In this document: piece after piece, positions 8,701 to 17,408 of the stretch
Layout: every line of letters begins with the position of its first letter
How positions within the stretch are numbered: the first letter of the stretch is position 1
NCBI GenBank assembly: GCA_026014665.1
Contig: JAOZHX010000019.1
Coordinates: 225,939 to 289,938, forward strand
Direction of reading: 5' to 3'
Origin: Candidatus Bathyarchaeota archaeon
Lineage (GTDB): Archaea > Thermoproteota > Bathyarchaeia > Bathyarchaeales > Bathycorpusculaceae
DNA length: 64,000 bases
Position numbers and translations under genes: made by a program
Notes under the pieces: model-generated
Databases searched by the model: none
What the model was told of the DNA's origin: nothing
Seen by the model: the letters and a program-made list of their open reading frames with translations, nothing else

Positions 8701-9847
8701 TGATGCTTTTTACATGGGGAATTTTTTTGAGCGGCACAATGATAACCAGACAGATAAGCAATGTGACGCCAGTAATAAGGGGGATTTCTATGAGCGGATT
8801 AAGTGTGAGCACACTTAACTTAAAGCCCAAATAACCTTTCTGCAGCGTCTCAAGCACGATAACATGAAACAGGTAAATCGGCAAAGTGTTTTCGCTGATA
8901 ACTTTAAGCGCTCGGCTAAGACGCGGAAAACGGACTCCAACTTTTTCATGCGGTACTGCGGCAAGCAGCATAAACAAAGAAGTGGCAGCCAATATAACGT
9001 TGAGGCTGGAGGCATCCATGAAGAACTGGCTGTATGCTTCGCCCATGGTGCCAACAAGAAAGTACGTGCCAAAAATCGTCCAAAGAGAACCGACAGTCAG
9101 CAGCAAAACTAAAAGTGAGGTACGAGGGCGCAGTTTGCCAGCATAAGCGCCGAAAATGAAGTAGCCAATCATCCCTGAGAGGACAAAAACTGTCTCGTTA
9201 AACCAAGTGATCTGGGGTCCGATGTTTGCAAACAGCCTCAGCAAGGGAAAAACGCCTGTGCCTACAATCCATATGAGGAAGAAGTATTTGATTAAGCTCC
9301 AGTTTGCATGAGCAACGATTATTCGGATAATGGGCGTAAGCAGGTACAAACCCACAATTAGGTAAACAAACCAAAAATGCGTATATGGACCAACAATTAT
9401 TCCCTGAACAATAGAGTTTAAAGTCAACACTTCACCGTTAACAAAATACCGCCATGCAAAGAAAACCGCCATCCAAAACAAAACAGGTATGCCAATGCGC
9501 TTCCAACGCTTCTTAAAGAAAACCCGCAGAGGCTCATCGGTTTTGCTGGGCTGAAGCAAAAGCGCACCCGTTAACATAACAAACAACGGCACACACACCC
9601 TAGACACTGAATTATAGATGTTTGACGCCCACCATAATTCCACACCTTGCGGAGACATGATGTCGATGGTCGGCGCTGGTTCGATGGAGGCATGTAGCAG
9701 TATGACTAAAATAATAGCCACTGTCCGGATGAGGTCAACGGGTAGATTTATGCCCTTATCTTGTTGATACAACCAGATGGTGCCCCTGAAATTTTTACGG
9801 TGAGATTTACTATTAACAGTTTGCTTAAACAAAGCGGAAAAGCGCAA
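8693..9847 (-). CDS. Acyltransferase family 3 membrane protein
   Basis: This 384-aa protein has about ten membrane helices. The first helix contains VILLHASIEPAP, with the His of the acyltransferase-3 (OafA/NodX-like) family. LLQPSKTDEPLRVFFKKRWKR then gives the conserved basic loop. Members transfer acyl groups to sugars at the membrane. The TTG at 9847 opens the longest frame, but the first 30 residues are polar and poorly conserved-looking, so an internal start nearer residue 26 is possible. It overlaps the downstream glycosyltransferase by 8 bp, which indicates translational coupling and a shared substrate. Confidence 0.8.
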   Translation of the reverse strand: MRFSALFKQTVNSKSHRKNFRGTIWLYQQDKGINLPVDLIRTVAIILVILLHASIEPAPTIDIMSPQGVELWWASNIYNSVSRVCVPLFVMLTGALLLQPSKTDEPLRVFFKKRWKRIGIPVLFWMAVFFAWRYFVNGEVLTLNSIVQGIIVGPYTHFWFVYLIVGLYLLTPIIRIIVAHANWSLIKYFFLIWIVGTGVFPLLRLFANIGPQITWFNETVFVLSGMIGYFIFGAYAGKLRPRTSLLVLLLTVGSLWTIFGTYFLVGTMGEAYSQFFMDASSLNVILAATSLFMLLAAVPHEKVGVRFPRLSRALKVISENTLPIYLFHVIVLETLQKGYLGFKLSVLTLNPLIEIPLITGVTLLICLVIIVPLKKIPHVKSIIG

Positions 9848-9874
9848 AAAGCGTGCTGGGGCAAATCCATTAAA

Positions 9875-10576
9875 TTAACCATAATAGCCGTCGGCAGTGT
9901 AACCTTGGCTATACCAATCCTCTGAAGTTATTGAATCATAGATTGTGGTGGCAATCACGTCTGCTCCAGCAGGGTTTGGGTGGACACCGTCAAAATAATA
10001 TTCTGAATGATTGCCAAATGCGCCATAAACATCGATGATGGGTAAGTCATAGGTATCCGCCACTCTTTCAATGTGTGGAATTACCGTGTTGTTGAAGTAG
10101 GGAGAACTTAACTCCAGACTGTTGCCTTGAATTGGAGGAGACTTTACAATCCAAATGGCAGGTTTGCTCTGAAGGCCCTGAAAAGAACGTATGATTTCTC
10201 CATAATCAGCCTCAAAAGTCTCACCATACTGTTGAATAGCTTGAGATGCATCGTTTGTCCCAAGCATGATAATGACGATCTCTGGGTTGAAATCTTGGGC
10301 TTCCTTAAATTGAGTTTGATTTAGATAGGGTTTCTCTGAGGCTAACGACACAGTTGAACCGCTGACACCGAAGTTCCGCACGATATAATTGTTGCCCAAT
10401 AAAAATTTGAGCTTAACTGTGTAACCGCTTCCCTCAGTGATGCTGTCGCCGACACACGCTACTCGAACGACTTTAGCTTGAGCCACAGAATCCACAAACA
10501 TGACCAAGCTTGATAGGATTATAACCGCCGACATTGCAACCGCTGAGAGCTTCACTCTTCTATGCATGCCTTTCAA
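9875..10576 (-). CDS. Secreted SGNH/GDSL-family hydrolase
   Basis: A 233-aa protein with an N-terminal signal segment (about 9-34). Its SGNH blocks are clear: VACVGDSITEGSG (about 41-53, nucleophile Ser), the oxyanion glycine region VRNFGVSGSTV, MLGTNDAS (about 105-112, Asn) and DGVHPNPAGA (about 197-206, catalytic Asp-x-x-His). Family members are esterases or sugar deacetylases. Its neighbours are an acyltransferase and a glycosyltransferase, so deacylation of surface glycans is plausible. It is a close paralog of the next gene. Confidence 0.88.
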   Translation of the reverse strand: MKGMHRRVKLSAVAMSAVIILSSLVMFVDSVAQAKVVRVACVGDSITEGSGYTVKLKFLLGNNYIVRNFGVSGSTVSLASEKPYLNQTQFKEAQDFNPEIVIIMLGTNDASQAIQQYGETFEADYGEIIRSFQGLQSKPAIWIVKSPPIQGNSLELSSPYFNNTVIPHIERVADTYDLPIIDVYGAFGNHSEYYFDGVHPNPAGADVIATTIYDSITSEDWYSQGYTADGYYG

Positions 10577-10689
10577 CCAAATAACGTTTCTTCATTGAAG
10601 CAGAACTTGTAATTTTACTTTGTGGTGGCACAAGATGTAACCATATGAAAAAATAGCGTCCCTGCAAGATAAAATTTTCATGACGACTT

Positions 10690-11361
10690 TTAGGGCAAGT
10701 TATTTTGGGTTATCGCACTATATACCACATCAGCGATAAGTTGGGCACCAGTAGGGTTTGGGTGCACACCGTCTGGGAAATAATTTGGATATGCGACTAA
10801 AGCAGAGTATACGTCGATTAGTGGTAAATGAGTATGGTTAGCTACTGCTTCGATGTCTGGAAGGATAGTTTGTTCAAAAAATTGGGTGCTTAACCCCGTT
10901 CCGTTGTTGAAGATGGGAGGAGGCTTAACGATCCAAATTTGGGGTTTGCTTGCCAAGGCTTCAAACGCCTCAATCAGTTTTATGTAATCTGGTATGAAGG
11001 TTGCATTGTAATTATGGTGACTGGGTAAGGCATCGTTAGCACCTAACATGATGATTACGATGTTAGGTTGGAATGCTTTGGCATCTTCGAACTCGGGCTG
11101 GTTCATGTAAGGCTTCCCAGCGCTAAGCGAAACCGTGGCGCCTCCAACGCCGAAATTGCGAACCGTGTAGTTTGTGCCAAGCAGCCTCGACAGATCGCTG
11201 GGATAGAAGGTGCCTTTGGTTATGCTGTCGCCCACGCAGGCAACGCGAATTTTGCTGCTTAAGCCGTCGTCCTTCAGCGTCTGCAAAACAACTGTCGTTA
11301 CGCCTGCCGAAACGATTATGATGGCCACTGCGGCTGCCAAAAGCACAGTTCTTCGCTTCAT
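10690..11361 (-). CDS. Secreted SGNH/GDSL-family hydrolase, paralog
   Basis: A 223-aa protein with the same plan as the gene at 9875: an N-terminal signal or anchor (about 5-28), VACVGDSITKGTF (about 40-52), VRNFGVGGATV, MLGANDALP (Asn block) and DGVHPNPTGA (Asp-x-x-His). The two proteins align over their whole length and are adjacent in the same orientation, so they come from a tandem duplication. The second has diverged around the nucleophile and in the GxND block (GAND against GTND), which hints at different acyl substrates. Upstream is tRNA-Leu, so its promoter must lie in the short space at 11362-11448. Confidence 0.87.
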   Translation of the reverse strand: MKRRTVLLAAAVAIIIVSAGVTTVVLQTLKDDGLSSKIRVACVGDSITKGTFYPSDLSRLLGTNYTVRNFGVGGATVSLSAGKPYMNQPEFEDAKAFQPNIVIIMLGANDALPSHHNYNATFIPDYIKLIEAFEALASKPQIWIVKPPPIFNNGTGLSTQFFEQTILPDIEAVANHTHLPLIDVYSALVAYPNYFPDGVHPNPTGAQLIADVVYSAITQNNLP

Positions 11362-11448
11362 TGCTCACCTCCTATTGATAACGCAAGTTGCACTAGATAT
11401 TCCTTAACTTTTGTTTTAAGGTATTCGAGAAACAGTGGGTGCCTCTTT

Positions 11449-11536
11449 TGGTGCAGGGGGTGGGATTCGAACCCACGAACCTCTGCAGGATAGGCTCCTG
11501 AAGCCTACGCCTTTGACCTGGCTCGGCGACCCCTGC
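11449..11536 (-). tRNA. tRNA-Leu (CAG)
   Basis: The minus strand begins GCAGGGG at 11536 and ends CCCCTGC at 11453, which pair as a perfect acceptor stem. Discriminator A (11452) and CCA (11451-11449) are encoded. The anticodon arm reads TAGGC TTCAGGA GCCTA, giving anticodon CAG. A long variable arm and the T-arm GTGGGTTCGAATCCCAC are as expected for leucine tRNA. No intron is seen. Confidence 0.95.
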
Positions 11537-11635
11537 ATACTGCGGATAATACCTCATGTTTTTATCTAAATAAATACGTTGCCGAGGGTTACTTTTCTTA
11601 GATAGGAACTAAGCTTTTTTTGGAAGAAGCGCCGT

Positions 11636-12664
11636 TTATTCGATTATGTTTTGTGGTTGCCCCTTTGCAAAGGCTTTGATATTTTCAATCGTTCCATTAA
11701 CCAGCCGCTCAAGAGATTCCTTGCTATTAAACGCGCAGTGGGGTGTTATGATGACGTTTTGGAGCCGCAAAAGAATGTGCGCCTGCAGCATAGTTGCAAG
11801 ACGCTCTCTTGGAACATTATCCAAAAGCAGTTGTGCCTCCTCACGAATCAAGGCTTCTTCTTCTAAAACATCCAAGCCTGCACCCCTCAGATGACCGGTT
11901 CTTAAGGCTTCGGTGAGAGCTTGGGAATCGATGAGCGCACCTCTTGCAGTGTTAATAACGACTGCCCCCTGCTTCATGGCGCTTATTGTGTCCTTGTTGA
12001 GAAAATGAAAAGTTTGGTCGTTAAGCGGTAAATGCAGGGAAACCACGTCTGATTCCTTAAGTAGGTATGGCCAATCTACATAGCGGAAACCTAAAGCGGC
12101 AGCTAAATTTGCGTTTGGAAACTTATCATAAGCCAGTACATTCATGCTAAAGCCTCTCGCTATTTCTATAACCTTTGTTCCGATGCGTCCGGTACCCAGA
12201 ACCCCCAAAGTTTTGCCGTTTAATTCGAACCCGCGGACGCCTTCGCAGCTGAAATCGCCTTGGCGTGTCCGTTCATAGGAGTCATGTATCATTCGTGAGA
12301 GCGATAGAATCAAAGCGAAAGCATGCTCTGCAACGGTGGTTTCGCCGTATTGAGGCACATTGCACACTAAAATCCCCCTTTCTTTGCAGGCTTGCAGGTC
12401 AATGTGATCAAAACCCGTTGAACGAGTCGCAACCAACCGAACTTGGGGCATTTTGCTTATTAGGTCTCGGTCGAGTTGAGAATAAATGAAAACTGAAACA
12501 ACCTCAGCATCCACCGCTTGCCCAAGGTTCTTGTAATCTAGCGGTTCATGAAAAAGGCGCACATCAAAACTGCCCAAACCAGCTACAATAAACGGCTCCT
12601 CCCAATCCTGAACCTCAAAAAAAGCAACCTTCAAAAAAGTCACCAAACAAACAATAGTTTTCAC
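11636..12664 (-). CDS. D-2-hydroxyacid dehydrogenase, NAD-dependent
   Basis: A 342-aa cytoplasmic dehydrogenase of the D-isomer-specific family. The Rossmann motif LGVLGTGRIGTKVIE lies near 150-164. The catalytic Arg is in NTARGALID (about 241-249), the Glu in the stretch after LDVLEEEA (about 268-275), and the His in ITPHCAFNSKE (about 311-321). The interrupted catalytic domain (1-100 and 300-342) is normal. VVATRSTGFDHIDL resembles D-lactate dehydrogenases (LdhA-like) more than phosphoglycerate dehydrogenase, and there is no ACT domain. It likely reduces a short 2-oxoacid such as pyruvate. It stands alone between two tRNA genes. Confidence 0.87.
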   Translation of the reverse strand: MKTIVCLVTFLKVAFFEVQDWEEPFIVAGLGSFDVRLFHEPLDYKNLGQAVDAEVVSVFIYSQLDRDLISKMPQVRLVATRSTGFDHIDLQACKERGILVCNVPQYGETTVAEHAFALILSLSRMIHDSYERTRQGDFSCEGVRGFELNGKTLGVLGTGRIGTKVIEIARGFSMNVLAYDKFPNANLAAALGFRYVDWPYLLKESDVVSLHLPLNDQTFHFLNKDTISAMKQGAVVINTARGALIDSQALTEALRTGHLRGAGLDVLEEEALIREEAQLLLDNVPRERLATMLQAHILLRLQNVIITPHCAFNSKESLERLVNGTIENIKAFAKGQPQNIIE

Positions 12665-12711
12665 GAAAATAAGTAAATTGGCAAGAAACAGCTATCTGAA
12701 AGCGGTTGATG

Positions 12712-12788
12712 TGGGGCCGGGGTAGGGATTTGAACCCTAGCGAAAGGCTCCACAGGCCTCTATGCTGCCAAGCTACATCACCCCGGCC
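12712..12788 (-). tRNA. tRNA-His (GTG)
   Basis: The minus strand reads G(-1) at 12788, then GCCGGGG to 12781, and closes with CCCCGGC (12722-12716). Discriminator C and CCA are encoded to 12712. The anticodon arm GAGGC CTGTGGA GCCTT gives GTG. An encoded extra 5' G opposite discriminator C is the identity mark of tRNA-His. The T-arm is TAGGGTTCAAATCCCTA. Confidence 0.95.
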
Positions 12789-12950
12789 GCTGCTTGTTTT
12801 GTTGGTCTTTGATGTAGCGCTATGATTGAGTGGCAAACGCCTTATTTTTGCTTTCGGAAGATTTTGCTTTAAGTTCCTTGGTTTGTGAATTGTGCTTTGA
12901 CTGTAAAGGCTTTTAGGGTGTTTTTCTTTAAGTAGCTGTTGTGGGCTATC

Positions 12951-13844
12951 GTGGACAAAACCGATGTTATCCTCTGTCAACTCTTGCTTGCAAACTCTAG
13001 GCTTTCTTATCGTGAACTGGCGGAAAAGCTGGATTTATCCGTAACCGCCGTTCATAACCGTATCCAGACCTTAGTGGACATGGGGATTATTCGCAAATTT
13101 ACAGCTGGATTAAGCGTTGTGGCACAAAACGTCATTCATGTGCTCATATACGGCACCAGCAAAACTTCATCCATCAACAGTTTGAAGCCTAAACTGGAGA
13201 AACAAGGCTCCATTTACTGGTTGGCTGTTGGGGGAGGAAACGTTCTTTACATAGGAGCGTACCTTAGAAACATTGCAGAACTTGAAGCGCTAGTTCGTTT
13301 TGTTAAGGAAACCGCCGAGATTGCGGAACCGACAGTGGGCTTAACAGCCACTTTCATTCCTGCAAGCATGTTTAACATCAAACTTGATACCAAACTTTGT
13401 CCCCTTGACTACAAAATCATACGTTCACTCAAAGATGATTCACGCAAACCTATCTCTGACATCGCAGAGGAAATTGGTGCTTCAGCCAAAACCGTTCGCC
13501 GCAGACTTGCGTTTATGCGGAAGAATCTTTTAATTCAGTTCTCGATTGAATGGTATCCTGACGAATCCAACGACATCATAAGCATATTCCACATTCATTT
13601 CAAAAATGAAGCCAACCCGAACACGCCAAACTTGATTTTGCAGAAATATTACCCTAACACAATTTTCTATTGGAGTTTTAGCAACATTCCTAACAGCTAC
13701 GTGTTTTTGGTTTGGACCCCAACCAGCAAAGAACTCCGCGAAATTCGAGAATCCTTTGAACAGGAATCTACAATCCAATCAGTGACTCCAAACGTAATCT
13801 ACACAGGATACATATTCCACACTTGGCGCGATGAAATTCCCTAA
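12951..13844 (+). CDS. Lrp/AsnC-type transcriptional regulator with two HTH domains
   Basis: An N-terminal AsnC-type helix-turn-helix (DKTDVILCQLLLANSRLSYRELAEKLDLSVTAVHNRIQ, here read as separate helices over residues 2-40) is followed by a ligand-domain-like region. A second HTH lies near 150-185 (DYKIIRSLKDDSRKP, then ISDIAEEIGASAKTVRRRL). The longest frame opens at a TTG (12939), but the GTG at 12951 gives the usual short MDKTD start, so I use that (297 aa). It is 130 bp upstream of, and co-directional with, an ABC-2 exporter that it may control. A perfect palindrome overlaps its stop codon. Confidence 0.8.
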   Translation: MDKTDVILCQLLLANSRLSYRELAEKLDLSVTAVHNRIQTLVDMGIIRKFTAGLSVVAQNVIHVLIYGTSKTSSINSLKPKLEKQGSIYWLAVGGGNVLYIGAYLRNIAELEALVRFVKETAEIAEPTVGLTATFIPASMFNIKLDTKLCPLDYKIIRSLKDDSRKPISDIAEEIGASAKTVRRRLAFMRKNLLIQFSIEWYPDESNDIISIFHIHFKNEANPNTPNLILQKYYPNTIFYWSFSNIPNSYVFLVWTPTSKELREIRESFEQESTIQSVTPNVIYTGYIFHTWRDEIP

Positions 13845-13864
13845 AATGGGACATGTCCCATTTT
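13843..13864 (+). terminator. Perfect 22-bp palindrome, terminator or operator
   Basis: AAAATGGGA, then CATG, then TCCCATTTT, forms a nine-pair stem with a four-base loop, directly followed by two more T. It overlaps the TAA of the Lrp-type regulator. This is the shape of an intrinsic terminator. Because it is a perfect dyad 114 bp before the ABC ATPase, it could also be an operator bound by the regulator. Confidence 0.55.
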
Positions 13865-13977
13865 TTAATCTGCCATAGTGAAAAAGGGCATTTTTGCGTC
13901 TACAATTTCTCTTTTTTAAATTTACTAGTAAACATGAAACTAAATTCTTTGCCGCCAAAAGCCTAACAGTGATATAT

Positions 13978-14724
13978 ATGAGCGAATCAGCAATAAAAAT
14001 CCAAAACCTCAACAAAAAGTTCGAGGACAAACTCGCAGTTGAGAACCTCAACCTAGAAGTCGCTAAAGGCGAACTCTTTGGGTTGCTTGGTCCAAACGGC
14101 GCAGGCAAAACCACCACCATCAACATCCTTTGCGGTCTAATTAAACCAACAAGCGGCACTGTCCAAATCCACGGCTTCGATGTTCAAAACGACACTCAAA
14201 AAGTTAAAGAACTAATCGGCGTTTGCATCCAAGAAACAGCCATCTACCCCTACCTGAGTGGTAAAGAAAACCTTGAACTTTTTGGTAAGCTCTATGGAAT
14301 GAATAAAAAAGCAATCAAAGAAAGAAGCAACCTGCTACTAAACAAAATGGGCTTAGCCGACGACGCGAAAAGGGTTACAGCAAAGTACAGCGGAGGCATG
14401 AAACGCCGCCTCAGCTTGGCGCTGGCGTTTATCCATGACCCGCAAATCGCTTTCCTAGATGAACCCACAGTCGCCATGGACCCACAATCACGCCATGCAG
14501 TTTGGGACTTCATTAAAGAACAAAAAAACAAGGGCAAAACCATCGTTCTTACCACCCATTACATGGAAGAAGCCCAAGAACTCTGCGACCGCGTCGGCAT
14601 AATTGACCATGGCAAACTCATAGCGCTAGGTGTACCCAGCGAACTCATAGCCAAAAACCATGTCAAAAACCTTGAAGAAGTCTTCATCCAGCTAACAGGC
14701 AGAAACATTCGGGAGGAACTTTAA
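13978..14724 (+). CDS. ABC transporter ATP-binding protein (DrrA/NodI-like)
   Basis: The 248-aa ATPase has a Walker A LLGPNGAGKTTTIN (about 36-49), signature KYSGGMKRRLS (about 135-145), Walker B IAFLDEPTVAMDP (about 155-167) and an H-loop TTHYMEEAQ. I start it at ATG 13978 (MSESAIKIQNLNKKF); a longer frame to 13894 adds 28 residues unlike the family. A TTTTTAAATTT stretch near 13912-13922 is a plausible TATA box. It overlaps the permease by one base (TAATG), so they are translationally coupled. The single short domain and the family suggest export of a hydrophobic compound; the substrate is unknown. Confidence 0.88.
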   Translation: MSESAIKIQNLNKKFEDKLAVENLNLEVAKGELFGLLGPNGAGKTTTINILCGLIKPTSGTVQIHGFDVQNDTQKVKELIGVCIQETAIYPYLSGKENLELFGKLYGMNKKAIKERSNLLLNKMGLADDAKRVTAKYSGGMKRRLSLALAFIHDPQIAFLDEPTVAMDPQSRHAVWDFIKEQKNKGKTIVLTTHYMEEAQELCDRVGIIDHGKLIALGVPSELIAKNHVKNLEEVFIQLTGRNIREEL

Positions 14725-15884
14725 TGCAAATTCAAAGAACATTAGCCCTAACAAAAAAAGAACTTAAAAAAACAATACGTGAACCAGCCGTACTGTTCAT
14801 GATTTTCCTTTTCCCCGTCGTGTTTGTTTTTGCTTTCGGGGCTTCCTTCGGCGGCTTGGGCGGCAGCCAGACCCCAAACTACCACATCGGCGTCGTCACA
14901 AGCTCTTCTGAAGACAACCCGCAGTGGTCACAAGCCTTCGTTGAAAATTTGGTCGCCAAGAAAATCGTGACGGTCAGCGTTTACAGTGAGAACGCCACGG
15001 CTCAGGCAGATTTAAGTCAGGGAAAAATGCAGGCTTTACTGCTCATACCAGAAACTTTCGGCGACAGCATAAACGCCTACATTCAAGCGCCTAATGATGC
15101 CAACCAATGGTTAAACTCCACTATGCAGCTCTACCTTGACAAAGGCTCATTGATTGCAACCCAAGCTGTTCCGCCTATCATCCAGCAAACCCTTAACTCA
15201 ATGTTAAATCAAAATCAGCAGACCCTGCAAAGCCCCATAAAGCTGCAAACTGCATCGCTAGTAGAGGTGAAAACAGCTTCAACGTTCGATTTCATGGCGC
15301 CCGGCATGTTCACGTTTGCATCGATTTTTCTTATAATGATGGTTGCTCAGTCGTTCACGCAGGACCGTGAAAATGGAATGATGAAGCGTATCCGCATCTC
15401 ACCCACAACCCCAACTGAACTCATGACTGGTCACGTCTTAGCCTACATGTGTATAGCGCTGGTGCAGTCAATCATAGTGTTCGCTATGACTTACGCCATG
15501 GGCTTTCGGCCATCCGTCGTCGGATCCAGCTACATGTTCGCCTTCGTCTTGGTGCTGGTGTTCTCGGTGTCTAACGTGGGCTTCGGCTTAATCACCGCAA
15601 CCATCGCAAAGTCCTCAGGTGCAGCCACTGGACTTAGCTTCCTCTTCGTGCTACCACAGATGTTCCTTGGCACATTCGTGGGTGCATCGCTTTCAGGCGC
15701 AGCTCAAGCAGCAGGCAAATTCGTTCCAAGTTACTATGTGACCGACGCTTTGACATCCGTGTTCCTGCGAGGCGCACCTTTAGCAAGCGCGGCGGTGCTG
15801 CTAGATTTAGCTGTGGTTTCTGTCTCATGCATAGGCATCTTGGCAGCGGGTATCGTGCTGTACGCGAAATACTACAAAATCTAA
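14724..15884 (+). CDS. ABC-2 type transporter permease
   Basis: A 386-aa membrane subunit. The first helix (about 22-42) precedes a 150-residue extracytoplasmic domain (about 48-190) containing YHIGVVTSSSEDN. Five further helices follow between about 192 and 382. The coupling motif DRENGMMKRIRISPTTPTEL (about 215-234) is typical of YhgE/YadH-like ABC-2 permeases with a large external domain. It pairs with the ATPase that overlaps its start by one base. Confidence 0.87.
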   Translation: MQIQRTLALTKKELKKTIREPAVLFMIFLFPVVFVFAFGASFGGLGGSQTPNYHIGVVTSSSEDNPQWSQAFVENLVAKKIVTVSVYSENATAQADLSQGKMQALLLIPETFGDSINAYIQAPNDANQWLNSTMQLYLDKGSLIATQAVPPIIQQTLNSMLNQNQQTLQSPIKLQTASLVEVKTASTFDFMAPGMFTFASIFLIMMVAQSFTQDRENGMMKRIRISPTTPTELMTGHVLAYMCIALVQSIIVFAMTYAMGFRPSVVGSSYMFAFVLVLVFSVSNVGFGLITATIAKSSGAATGLSFLFVLPQMFLGTFVGASLSGAAQAAGKFVPSYYVTDALTSVFLRGAPLASAAVLLDLAVVSVSCIGILAAGIVLYAKYYKI

Positions 15885-15950
15885 GGATTTTCAACCCTTC
15901 TTTTTCTTTTTTGGGCAATTCTATTTAACAGTGGCTTTTCATGTTAGAGG

Positions 15951-16592
15951 TTGAGGCTGATTGGTTTGGTTGATGCTTGGCTTGAACCCTACCACGTAGT
16001 AATTGAAGTTGAAAACGAAAACTGCAAAATGGTGGCTAAGCTGTCTTCTTTGGGCTTTAAACACTTAAAAGTCGTGGACGTACGCAGCTCAAACACAGGT
16101 TCCGTTCGGCACCTCATGGACGTTGGCGAAGACCAAACCAAAAAAGCCACCCAAGAATTCGCTGCGAAAGGACGTTTTGAAGGCAAATCGTCTGTTTGGT
16201 TGGAAAGCGAAGGCTGTGAAGTCTGCAACACCATACTTGGGCACGGCGCGTTTTTAGTTTCAGGCAAAAGCATGCAGGACAACATCATAAGTTACAGTTT
16301 TATGGTTCCAACTTTTCAAGCCTACCAGGGCATAATCTCGGATTTGGAGAAAACAGGGCATAAAATCAACGTGCGCAAAATCGGCAAATTCGAACAGCAA
16401 ATCGGCGTTTTAACTGAGAATCAAGAGCGCATTTTTTGGTTGGCTCTCAAGAGTGGTTTTTTTGATTATCCGCGGCAAATCCGCATGGCTGAGCTTGCAG
16501 CTAAATTAGGCATCAGTCCAGCTACGCTCTCTGAGATTATGCGGCGTGGAACCCGCAGGTTGCTTGAACATTACTTTAAGCGGGAAATATAG
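15951..16592 (+). CDS. HTH_10 (bacterio-opsin activator-like) regulator
   Basis: A 213-aa regulator. The C-terminal part (about 150-213) reads LTENQERIFWLALKSGFFDY, then PRQIRMAELAAKLGISPATLSEIMRR as the recognition helices, the hallmark of the Bat-type HTH_10 family. The N-terminal 150 residues are a sensory region with Cys in GCEVCNTILGHG, possibly a redox or metal ligand pair. The start is a TTG at 15951; the upstream ATG at 15941 is out of frame. It resembles the regulator at 32693 in plan. Its target is unknown; the membrane gene downstream is 108 bp away. Confidence 0.78.
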   Translation: MRLIGLVDAWLEPYHVVIEVENENCKMVAKLSSLGFKHLKVVDVRSSNTGSVRHLMDVGEDQTKKATQEFAAKGRFEGKSSVWLESEGCEVCNTILGHGAFLVSGKSMQDNIISYSFMVPTFQAYQGIISDLEKTGHKINVRKIGKFEQQIGVLTENQERIFWLALKSGFFDYPRQIRMAELAAKLGISPATLSEIMRRGTRRLLEHYFKREI

Positions 16593-16699
16593 TGGCAAGG
16601 CTTTCTCCTTGGAGGTAACTTTTCTAGCGGGAGAGTGATGACCCCTAAAAAAGTTTAACAATGATGGTGCCAGTCCATGGTTCGGAAGGGAGAACAAAC

Positions 16700-17350
16700 A
16701 TGAGGGGGCATATTGCCTTAGCAGCTATGCTTGTGGTAAGTGTTATTCTTTTAGTGTACAGCCTCCAAGTCGGAGTTCAAATTGGCGCTGACTGGTTTGG
16801 CAAAGACGCTAACTTCCAATGGCACATGAACAACTACATCGTAATCGACGCTAAGTACGCTTACTCCATCTTTGGATTAGCCACATTGGCAATCGGGGGT
16901 TTAGCGACGGGCTTGGCTATGGCAGCCTTCTTCACTTTTCGGAAAAATAAAAAACACATTCTAATCTTGATTTCAGCATTCTTCATTGCCATAATTATGA
17001 CGGGCTTAGGCTTTAACACTCTCGATTTCATGCTGGGATGTTTCTATTGGACCAACATGACGTATCCTCCGCCTGTCCACGTCGCAGTCTTGGGGCCAGT
17101 GGATGTTTGGAACTTCTATTTCTTCTTTTTTGTGGCACCTTTGTGGTTTAGCGGATTTTTAATGGGTTCAGCAACGTCATATTATGCTTTTATCTATCAA
17201 CCTAAACGTGTAGCTGCAACCTATTTAGCCAAAAGGAGCCTTACTGGACTGCTGAACCATACAAGGCAACCTAAGGAGTATCTCGCGGAATCAGCGGTAT
17301 TCTCTAGAAGCCGCAACATCGTTGAACAAACATTCGAGAACACGAATTAA
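16700..17350 (+). CDS. Membrane protein with four helices, unknown function
   Basis: I use the ATG at 16700 (MRGHIALAAMLVVSVIL) because GGAAGGGAG lies ten bases upstream; a frame opening at 16661 adds 13 polar residues. The 216-aa protein has helices near 4-25, 50-75, 85-110 and 145-170. The extracytoplasmic loop contains IGADWFGKDANFQWHMNNY and a second loop is aromatic and proline-rich (YWTNMTYPPPVH). The tail (about 175-216) is basic and soluble. I recognise no family. It follows an HTH_10 gene in the same direction. Confidence 0.6.
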   Translation: MRGHIALAAMLVVSVILLVYSLQVGVQIGADWFGKDANFQWHMNNYIVIDAKYAYSIFGLATLAIGGLATGLAMAAFFTFRKNKKHILILISAFFIAIIMTGLGFNTLDFMLGCFYWTNMTYPPPVHVAVLGPVDVWNFYFFFFVAPLWFSGFLMGSATSYYAFIYQPKRVAATYLAKRSLTGLLNHTRQPKEYLAESAVFSRSRNIVEQTFENTN

Positions 17351-17408
17351 TAAGCAAACTTGTGTTTTGTAGATTGCCAAAATGAGTAGAGAAAGGTTAA
17401 ACGCTGGT

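Noticed and set aside
12615..12980. A 121-aa minus-strand frame over tRNA-His and the regulator start
   Set aside because: It overlaps a certain tRNA gene and two better-supported genes, and its sequence has no protein-like pattern.
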